A stretch of 64,000 bases of DNA from JALVDI01 sp039186435 (GTDB lineage: Bacteria; Myxococcota_A; Polyangia; Polyangiales; Houyiibacteriaceae), in assembly GCA_039186435.1 (NCBI GenBank), contig JBCDAA010000001.1, positions 5,298-69,297 of the forward strand, written 5' to 3'. Position numbers and translations under genes: made by a program. The notes below the pieces were generated by a model. That model saw only the letters and a program-made list of their open reading frames with translations. It was not told the origin of the DNA and ran no database searches. Shown here piece by piece: positions 58,601 to 64,000 of this stretch; position 1 is the stretch's first letter, and every line of letters starts with the position of its first letter.

Positions 58601-59386
58601 TCAGAACGGGTTCGCGGGAACCGGGCCTTCCGGTTCGACGGCGGGCTCGGGTGCCGGCGCCGTTGCGGCTGGACGCGCTGCACGACGAACGGGCGCGAGC
58701 TCCGCGGTCACGGCGTGGCGACGGTCGTCGCCGAACTCCGCGGCGTTGAGGGTCGCGCGAAACGTTCGAAAGCCGCGCTGGCTGACCACCACTTCGACGT
58801 CTTCCGCGAGCTCCGCACCGAGGTCGATTTCGGCAGCGTTCTCCGGCGTCTCGCCGTTGACGGTCACGGTCGCGCCCTCCGGCGCTTCCACCGCGAGCTG
58901 GTACGCGGCGGCTTCGAGCGTGAGAGCCAACGGTTCGGCGCCCGTGACGGGGGTGAAGGTGTGCGCCAGCGTGACGAAGCCGTCCATTTCGAGGTGGAGC
59001 TCGGCCTCTTCGTCGGCCGTAAGCTCAACGTCACACGGCGTGGTGCAGAGCGTTTCGTCCCCACGCTTCACCGCGGCGCCCTCGGGCGTGCTGTGAACGG
59101 CGACGGTCACCTTTACTTCCTCTGCCGCGGGAGGTGCCGCTTCGGCTTCCGCCTCGTGATTGGCCGCCGCAGAAAGGGCGGGCATCGCTACGAGCGCGAA
59201 CGCCGCGATGATCACGCCGGCGATCGGAAGGAAAAAAGACCGCGGCTCCGGGGGAGCGGGAGGTCGCTGAGGGAGCTTTGCCTTGGCCACGATGCCTGAG
59301 ATGCCGCCGGGGAGTGACACGACCGTGACGCCGAAGTGCCGATTCGCTGCCGGCTGACCTCCTCCCTCGATGACTCGCAGCTCCAT
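58601..59386 (-). CDS. Membrane-anchored PEGA-domain protein
   Basis: A 261-residue protein from ATG 59386. A cytosolic N-terminus (about 50 residues) precedes one membrane helix (FFLPIAGVIIAAFALVAMPA), then tandem PEGA-like domains: VHSTPEGAAVKRGDETLCTT and VEAPEGATVTVNGETPENAA mark their starts, where PEGA consensus has STPxGAxV. The tail is Ala/Pro-rich and ends VPANPF, the same ending as the PP2C phosphatase (PPANPF). PEGA domains are surface or periplasmic modules common in myxobacterial signalling proteins. Divergent from the polyprenyl synthase gene. Confidence 0.82.
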   Translation of the reverse strand: MELRVIEGGGQPAANRHFGVTVVSLPGGISGIVAKAKLPQRPPAPPEPRSFFLPIAGVIIAAFALVAMPALSAAANHEAEAEAAPPAAEEVKVTVAVHSTPEGAAVKRGDETLCTTPCDVELTADEEAELHLEMDGFVTLAHTFTPVTGAEPLALTLEAAAYQLAVEAPEGATVTVNGETPENAAEIDLGAELAEDVEVVVSQRGFRTFRATLNAAEFGDDRRHAVTAELAPVRRAARPAATAPAPEPAVEPEGPVPANPF

Positions 59387-59561
59387 GTTACTTGTCTGTA
59401 ACATTCGAGTTGCGCGGCTGTCACGCAACTGGCTGGAAAAATTCAAGCTCGAATGTCGATTTTGTTCGGTTTTCGTTGAAGCCCGGTCCGGTTGCTCCCA
59501 GTTCTCTGAACGAGTACAACTTTCAATAACTTTTGAAAGTAGTGCCGCTACCGGAGGAGCT
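59386..59561. promoter_or_regulatory. Divergent promoter region dense in inverted repeats
   Basis: The 175-bp gap between the PEGA gene and the menaquinone operon holds four perfect inverted repeats. TGTTAC-N6-GTAACA (59386-59403) touches the PEGA start. AGTTGCG-N9-CGCAACT is at 59408-59430. CATTCGAG (59402-59409) pairs with CTCGAATG (59448-59455). ACTTTCAA-N6-TTGAAAGT (59519-59540) lies 21 nt before ATG 59562. The stretch 59436-59480 is AT-rich. The ribosome site GGAGGAG is at about 59553-59559. At least the first and last have the form of dimeric regulator sites. Confidence 0.5.
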
Positions 59562-60611
59562 ATGTCCCTGATCGAAGCCGTTCGACACGGCGGATCCGAC
59601 GTCCTTTCCTCGCTTCGCAACGTCTGTGACGATCGCGGACTGGACGCCCTGTCGAGGCGCCTCGCGGAACTGGGGGAGCTGCTCCAGGCCGACATGCGCG
59701 CGGTTGCCGACGGAATGAAAACGGTCCCGCGGGGAGACGCGCGCGTTCAAAAGGCGGCCCATCACCTGCTCGATCGCGGCGGCAAGAGGCTTCGTCCGAT
59801 GTGCGTCGCGCTCGCGTCGCGAGTCGGCTCGGGCTTCGACGATGCCACCCAGGAGCTCGCGGTCTCCGTGGAGCTCGTCCACGCGGCCACCCTCCTTCAC
59901 GACGACGTGGTCGATGTTGGGGACACGCGCCGAGGCGCGGCGGCGGCACGCATGGTCTACGGAAACGCCGCGTCGATCTTTGCCGGGGACTGGCTTCTCG
60001 TGGAAGCGCTTCGGCGAGTGCGGCGCGTGCGCGTGGCCGACACCCTCGACCGACTTCTCGACGTGATCGACGAGATGATCTTTGCGGAGTCTCTCCAGCT
60101 CGAAAACCGTGGGCGCGCGGACACCTCCATCGAAGACTACTTTCGCGTCATCGACGGGAAGACGGCTGCGCTCTTTCGCTGGGCCTGCTTTGCCGGCGGT
60201 CGCGGCGGCGGGCTCGACGACGACGCGTGCCGGCGCCTCGAAGCCTACGGCGGTCATCTCGGTGTTGCCTTTCAGCTGGTGGACGACCTGCTCGACTACA
60301 CGGGCACGCAGACCGGCAAGGATCTCTTTACGGATCTGCGTGAAGGAAAGCTCACCCATCCGCTTCTTCTCGCGCGCGATCGCAACCCCCAAGTCCGCGC
60401 GATGCTCGAGGAGCTCGCGGCCTCGACCGCCCCCTCACCAACGCTTCATCGACGGCTCGTCGAAGCGGTGCAGCCGGTGCTGAAGGAAACACGCGACCTC
60501 GCGATTCGGGAAGCGGCGACGGCCCTCGCCGAAATCGAAGAGCTGCCCGCCGGCAAGGGACGCGACGGACTGCGAACGGTCGCCCTCGCCACGGTGGAGC
60601 GCGAACGATGA
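59562..60611 (+). CDS. Polyprenyl (long-chain isoprenyl) diphosphate synthase
   Basis: A 349-residue trans-prenyltransferase. The first Asp-rich motif is LLHDDVVDVGDTRRG and the second is FQLVDDLLDYTG, both DDxxD. GGKRLRPM and DGKTAALFRWAC are conserved substrate-binding blocks. Small residues before the first motif (HAATLLHDD) favour long products such as heptaprenyl or octaprenyl diphosphate, the side chain of menaquinone. The start ATG 59562 has GGAGGAG upstream. It overlaps the HMG-CoA reductase gene by ATGA, leading an operon with menaquinone genes, which fits a side-chain role. Confidence 0.92.
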   Translation: MSLIEAVRHGGSDVLSSLRNVCDDRGLDALSRRLAELGELLQADMRAVADGMKTVPRGDARVQKAAHHLLDRGGKRLRPMCVALASRVGSGFDDATQELAVSVELVHAATLLHDDVVDVGDTRRGAAAARMVYGNAASIFAGDWLLVEALRRVRRVRVADTLDRLLDVIDEMIFAESLQLENRGRADTSIEDYFRVIDGKTAALFRWACFAGGRGGGLDDDACRRLEAYGGHLGVAFQLVDDLLDYTGTQTGKDLFTDLREGKLTHPLLLARDRNPQVRAMLEELAASTAPSPTLHRRLVEAVQPVLKETRDLAIREAATALAEIEELPAGKGRDGLRTVALATVERER

Positions 60612-61777
60612 CCAGCCGCATCCCCGGGTTTTATCGGGAGCGTCTGGAAGATCGACTGGAAACGCTCCTCGCTCAGCACGACTTCGACGTCGAAGTCCGC
60701 GCACACCTTCGCGGAGGCGGAGGACTTCCGCTGACGATCGCAGACCGGCTCACCGAGAATGTGATCGCCTGCCACGGACTTCCACTTTCGGTCGCGCTGA
60801 ACTTTCGCGTCAACCACCAGGATGTCTTCGTGCCGATGGCGGTCGAGGAACCCTCGGTCGTCGCGGCGGCTTCGAACGCAGCCCGTCTCGCACGGCTCAC
60901 CGGTGGGTTCGTCGGCGAGGCGAGCGAAGCGGTGATGACCGCCCAGGTGCAGCTCGACGAGGTTCCCGATCCGCAGGGGGCCACCGGACGCATCGAAGCG
61001 CATCGCAGTGAGCTCATCACCCTCGCCAATCGCACCATTCCCGGCATGGTCGCTCGCGGTGGCGGCGTACGGGACCTTGAGGTCCGTGACCTCGGCGATG
61101 GGATTGTGGTCGTTCACTTCTACGTCGCCGTCGGCGAAGCGATGGGCGCCAACATCGTCGACTCCGTCGCCGAAGGGGTCGCGCCGCGGGTCCACGAACT
61201 CCTTGGGGGGCGCATGGGCCTCCGCATTCTAAGCAACCTGCCCCTCCGGCGAATGGTGTGGGTGCGTTGTACCGCGAGCACCGACGCGCTCGGAGGCCTC
61301 GAGGTTGCGGAAGGGATTGTGCGCGCGAGTCGCTTTGCATCCCGGGACGTATTTCGCGCCGTGACCCACAACAAAGGCATCATGAACGGTGTCGACGCGG
61401 CGGCGGTCGCGCTCGGTCAAGACTGGCGCTCCATCGAGGCCGGCGCGCACGCCTTTGCGAGCCTTGGCGGCTACGGGCCGCTCGCAACGTGGACCGCAAC
61501 GGAAGGTGGCATCGAAGGCAAACTCGAAATGCCTCTCGCGGTGGCCACGGTGGGGGGCGCTACGGGTGCGCACCCCGGTGTCAAAGCGGCGATGGCGATC
61601 CTCGGCCATCCTCCCGCGCGCGAGCTTGCGGTCATCATCGCCGCCGCGGGTCTCGCCTCCAACCTGGCGGCGCTTCGGGCGCTCGCGAGTGAAGGCATTC
61701 AGCAAGGGCATATGCGACTTCACGCCCGAAAGGCGGAGGTCGGCGCAGACGACACCCAACATGGGAGGCGCGCATGA
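60608..61777 (+). CDS. Class II HMG-CoA reductase, second copy with short C-terminus
   Basis: A 389-residue class II enzyme, paralogous to the 36908 copy (both open with an IPGFYR motif). Catalytic residues are conserved: Glu in VEEPSVVAA, Lys in THNKGIMNG, Asp in LGQDWRSIE and His in QGHMRLHAR. After that His only about 17 residues remain, against about 43 in the first copy, so most of the C-terminal flap helices are missing. It is wedged between polyprenyl synthase and menG with ATGA overlaps, tying mevalonate synthesis to the quinone side chain. The effect of the short flap on activity is unknown. Confidence 0.88.
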   Translation: MTSRIPGFYRERLEDRLETLLAQHDFDVEVRAHLRGGGGLPLTIADRLTENVIACHGLPLSVALNFRVNHQDVFVPMAVEEPSVVAAASNAARLARLTGGFVGEASEAVMTAQVQLDEVPDPQGATGRIEAHRSELITLANRTIPGMVARGGGVRDLEVRDLGDGIVVVHFYVAVGEAMGANIVDSVAEGVAPRVHELLGGRMGLRILSNLPLRRMVWVRCTASTDALGGLEVAEGIVRASRFASRDVFRAVTHNKGIMNGVDAAAVALGQDWRSIEAGAHAFASLGGYGPLATWTATEGGIEGKLEMPLAVATVGGATGAHPGVKAAMAILGHPPARELAVIIAAAGLASNLAALRALASEGIQQGHMRLHARKAEVGADDTQHGRRA

Positions 61778-62523
61778 CGGAGGTACGCGAAGCGTCCTTG
61801 GAGGCGCGAGGTCGGATCGCTCGAAGCGTGGCGGAGGACCCGGTCATGGGATCGGGGCAGATGTTCGACGCCATTGCGGAGCGCTACGACCGCGTGAACC
61901 GGGTCCTTTCTCTCGGCATGGATCAGGGATGGCGCCGCAAAACAGTGGCGTCCCTCGGGGATCCGAAACGGGTGCTCGATCTCGCCACCGGCACCGGTGA
62001 CCTCGCGATCGCCGTGGCTGAGAAGTTCCGAAGCGCCGAGGTGGTCGGTCTCGATCCGTCCCTCGGCATGATCGCGGTCGGCAACGACAAGCTCAGCGAG
62101 CTCGCGCTGGACTCGCGCGTTCGTCTCGAGTTCGGCGACGCGCAGGAGATGGACTACGACGATGACTCCTTCGACGGCTGCTGCATGGCGTTCGGCATAC
62201 GCAACGTGCCGGATCGCCCGCGCGCGTTGAAGGAGATGACCCGCGTGCTGAAGCCCGGAGGACGCGTTGCGATCCTCGAGCTGAACGAGCCGGAAGGGGG
62301 GCTCTTTGCGGGCGCCGCGCGCTTTTGGATTCGGGAAGCGGTCCCGCGCCTGGGCGCGTGGCTCTCGGGCGACCGTGAGTACCGCTATCTTCAAACGTCG
62401 ATCGCCGCGTTTCCGCCGCCGGACAAGTTCGCGGCGCTGATGGAGGAAGCGGGCTTCGCCGACGTGCGCGTCGAGCGCCTCACCTTTGGGGTTTGCTCGC
62501 TCTACACGGGGGTCGTCCGATGA
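61774..62523 (+). CDS. menG: Demethylmenaquinone methyltransferase (UbiE/MenG)
   Basis: A 249-residue SAM methyltransferase. The UbiE/MenG signatures are present: MFDAIAERYDRVNRVLSLGM near the N-terminus, the SAM site VLDLATGTGDLA, FGIRNVPDRPRALKEMTRVL and the final helices. It C-methylates demethylmenaquinone to menaquinone at the membrane. Its position between HMG-CoA reductase and isochorismate synthase genes, with ATGA overlaps on both sides, supports the MenG name over ubiquinone UbiE. Confidence 0.92.
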   Translation: MTEVREASLEARGRIARSVAEDPVMGSGQMFDAIAERYDRVNRVLSLGMDQGWRRKTVASLGDPKRVLDLATGTGDLAIAVAEKFRSAEVVGLDPSLGMIAVGNDKLSELALDSRVRLEFGDAQEMDYDDDSFDGCCMAFGIRNVPDRPRALKEMTRVLKPGGRVAILELNEPEGGLFAGAARFWIREAVPRLGAWLSGDREYRYLQTSIAAFPPPDKFAALMEEAGFADVRVERLTFGVCSLYTGVVR

Positions 62524-63851
62524 CGCATCTGATGCCCGCCCGACAGCCGGAATCCGCGCGCGATTCGGCACGGCATTGGCTTACGACCTCGCTCGCACGA
62601 GGCGCCTCGATCATCACGATGCAGGCCCCGGTCGCCGCCGATGTGGCGAGCGCCTGGCCGGCTGCTGGGGACGCGATTCTCTGGGATCCGCCCGAAGGTC
62701 CGGCACTCGCCGGCATCGGCGTCAGCGCGCAGCAGTCCCTCGACGGCGCGGCGCGCTTTCGCCAGGTCGACCTCGACGTACTTCGCAAGTCGGAAGCGCG
62801 TCAGCCGGGCGTGACCGCACCTTCGCCTCGCCTCTTTGGCGGATTTTCCTTCGCCTGTGGCGGCGCGTCCGCCTCGCCGTGGAACGCGTTCGGCGACGGC
62901 CGCTTCGTGCTTCCGCGCTGGGTTTACGGCGTCACCGGCGGAAGCGCGTTTCTTCGTGTCCACGTCGATGCTTCATCCCGCGATTTGGAGAGCGAGTTCG
63001 ATGCGCTTTGGACGCGGTTGGTCCGTCCCGAGCCATTGGCGGCCCCGGAGATCGCAAAGGTGGAAGCCCCGCCGCTCCAGCCGTGGCGAGACGAGATCGA
63101 AGCGATTCGGCAGGGCATCGAAGAAGGCCGTCTCGAAAAGGTGGTCGCGGCTTCGGCCGCACACATCACCCTCGCGACCGAGGGCGATCCGCGGCGGGTC
63201 TTGGGCCGGCTTCGTCGCCGCTTTCCCGGATGCACACGTTTTGCGATGCGGTGCGGTGAGACCACCTTTCTCGGCGCGACGCCGGAACGTCTTCTTCGCC
63301 GCGAAGGACCGCAGGTCACCACGGAAGCGCTGGCAGGGTCCGCCGCACCGGGTCGCGGTGAAGAGCTTCTCGCCTCGGACAAAGATCGCCACGAGCACGC
63401 GCTCGTCGTGCAGGCGATTGTCGCGGCGCTTTCGCCTCATGCAGATCAGGTTCGCGCGGCGGACGCGCCCGCGCTTCATCGCCTTCCGAACGTGGTGCAT
63501 CTGCGCACGCCCATCGAGGCCGAGGTTGGCGACGTCGACACGCTAGCGCTTGTGGAAGCGCTTCATCCGACGCCGGCAGTCGGCGGAGTTCCCACGCAGG
63601 CAGCGCTCTCGTTCATCGAGGCGCACGAGCGACCGCGCGGCTGGTACGCCGCACCCTTCGGCTGGCTCGACGCGGACGGGGACGGCTCCTTCGTCGTCGG
63701 TCTTCGCTCGGGCGTGCTTCAAGGAACGCGGGCGTGGGCGTTCGTCGGGTGCGGCATCGTGAGCGCGTCCGAGCCGGCCGCGGAACACGAAGAAGCGCTT
63801 CTGAAACTGGGCGCGTTCCTCGGCGCACTCGGCGACGACAGGGGCGAATGA
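62520..63851 (+). CDS. menF: Isochorismate synthase (MenF type)
   Basis: A 443-residue chorismate-binding enzyme. The C-terminal catalytic half shows LEKVVAASAAHITL, FLGATPERLL, TEALAGSAAPG, the glutamate motif VVHLRTPIE, and ALHPTPAVGGVPTQAA, typical of isochorismate synthases. It isomerises chorismate to isochorismate, the first step of menaquinone synthesis. The N-terminal half is less conserved, as usual. ATG 62520 overlaps menG by ATGA; its stop overlaps menD in the same way. Confidence 0.93.
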   Translation: MTHLMPARQPESARDSARHWLTTSLARGASIITMQAPVAADVASAWPAAGDAILWDPPEGPALAGIGVSAQQSLDGAARFRQVDLDVLRKSEARQPGVTAPSPRLFGGFSFACGGASASPWNAFGDGRFVLPRWVYGVTGGSAFLRVHVDASSRDLESEFDALWTRLVRPEPLAAPEIAKVEAPPLQPWRDEIEAIRQGIEEGRLEKVVAASAAHITLATEGDPRRVLGRLRRRFPGCTRFAMRCGETTFLGATPERLLRREGPQVTTEALAGSAAPGRGEELLASDKDRHEHALVVQAIVAALSPHADQVRAADAPALHRLPNVVHLRTPIEAEVGDVDTLALVEALHPTPAVGGVPTQAALSFIEAHERPRGWYAAPFGWLDADGDGSFVVGLRSGVLQGTRAWAFVGCGIVSASEPAAEHEEALLKLGAFLGALGDDRGE

Positions 63852-64000
63852 CCGCGCAGGCGCGATGGGCCGCGTCCCTTCTGGATGGGCTCGTTGCCGC
63901 GGGCGTTCGCGACGTCGTGCTCAGTCCGGGGTCACGTTCGACGCCCTTCGTGCTTGCGGCAGCGGCGCGGGACGAGCTTCGAATTCATCCGATCATCGAC
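63848..64000 (+). CDS. menD: SEPHCHC synthase MenD, N-terminus only (cut by window edge)
   Basis: The first 51 residues (MTAQARWAASLLDGLVAAGV, then RDVVLSPGSRSTPFVLAAAA) match the thiamine-diphosphate enzyme MenD, including the SPGSRSTP motif. It would join isochorismate to alpha-ketoglutarate in the second menaquinone step. The rest lies beyond the window. ATG 63848 overlaps menF by ATGA. Confidence 0.88.
   Translation, partial: MTAQARWAASLLDGLVAAGVRDVVLSPGSRSTPFVLAAAARDELRIHPIID

Noticed and set aside
1..64000. tRNA, rRNA, insertion sequences, integrase or prophage genes
   Set aside because: None were recognised on reading either strand. A covariance-model scan would settle small RNAs.

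Overview
The window is GC-rich and almost fully coding. It reads like a chromosomal segment of a sterol-producing myxobacterium (Myxococcota, perhaps Sandaracinaceae or Nannocystineae; inferred, since no rRNA is present). The clues are many lipoproteins with low-complexity Asp/Ala/Gly/Ser linkers, AgmX/PglI-type C-terminal domains, PEGA proteins, a Ser/Thr kinase, a PP2C phosphatase, FHA proteins, frequent ATGA gene overlaps, class II HMG-CoA reductases and a full set of sterol-pathway enzymes. I saw no tRNA, rRNA, CRISPR array, insertion sequence or prophage.

Region 1 (1-9.9 kb). A minus-strand trio (flavin reductase fragment, SDR, wax ester synthase/DGAT) faces a plus-strand esterase lipoprotein. 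A coupled set follows: FabG-like reductase, COG4648 membrane protein, COG4261-type acyltransferase, hotdog thioesterase, LolA-like carrier. These are the accessory genes of aryl-polyene-type clusters, but no ketosynthase or ammonia lyase is here. Then come threonine aldolase and a TPR lipoprotein. Region 2 (10-16 kb) is a signalling block: zinc-ribbon/FHA protein, PP2C phosphatase with PEGA domain, FHA protein with a protease-like domain lacking two catalytic residues, and a P460-like haem lipoprotein. Across 0-12.3 kb an 11-bp motif (GTCCSAGGTGC) recurs as single copies and as tandem arrays, some translated.

Region 3 (16-31 kb) holds a 2231-residue SpvB/RHS lipoprotein, two coupled lipoproteins, a TPR/AgmX-like protein, a YyaL-like thioredoxin-domain protein, an M1-type peptidase and small membrane proteins.

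Region 4 (31.2-41.2 kb) is the centrepiece: a six-gene sterol operon. It encodes a fused squalene epoxidase-like/squalene synthase protein, an SdmB-like dehydrogenase, an SdmA-like Rieske oxygenase, HMG-CoA reductase, oxidosqualene cyclase and sterol C-24 methyltransferase. Together they predict a route from HMG-CoA through squalene and oxidosqualene to a C-4-demethylated, C-24-methylated sterol. No C-14 demethylase (CYP51) is in the window.

Region 5 (41.3-59.4 kb) is mixed envelope and metabolic genes: LTD-like and GspC-like lipoproteins, hydrolase-OsmC fusion, sulfotransferase, AgmX-type lipoprotein, a 56-residue secreted peptide with a diiron ferritin-like protein, a kinase paired with a secreted protein sharing its sensor domain, IlvD and a PEGA protein. 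Region 6 (59.4-64 kb) is a menaquinone operon: polyprenyl diphosphate synthase, second HMG-CoA reductase, MenG, MenF and the start of MenD. It begins beside an intergenic region packed with inverted repeats. The two HMG-CoA reductases suggest the mevalonate route feeds both the sterols and the quinone side chain.
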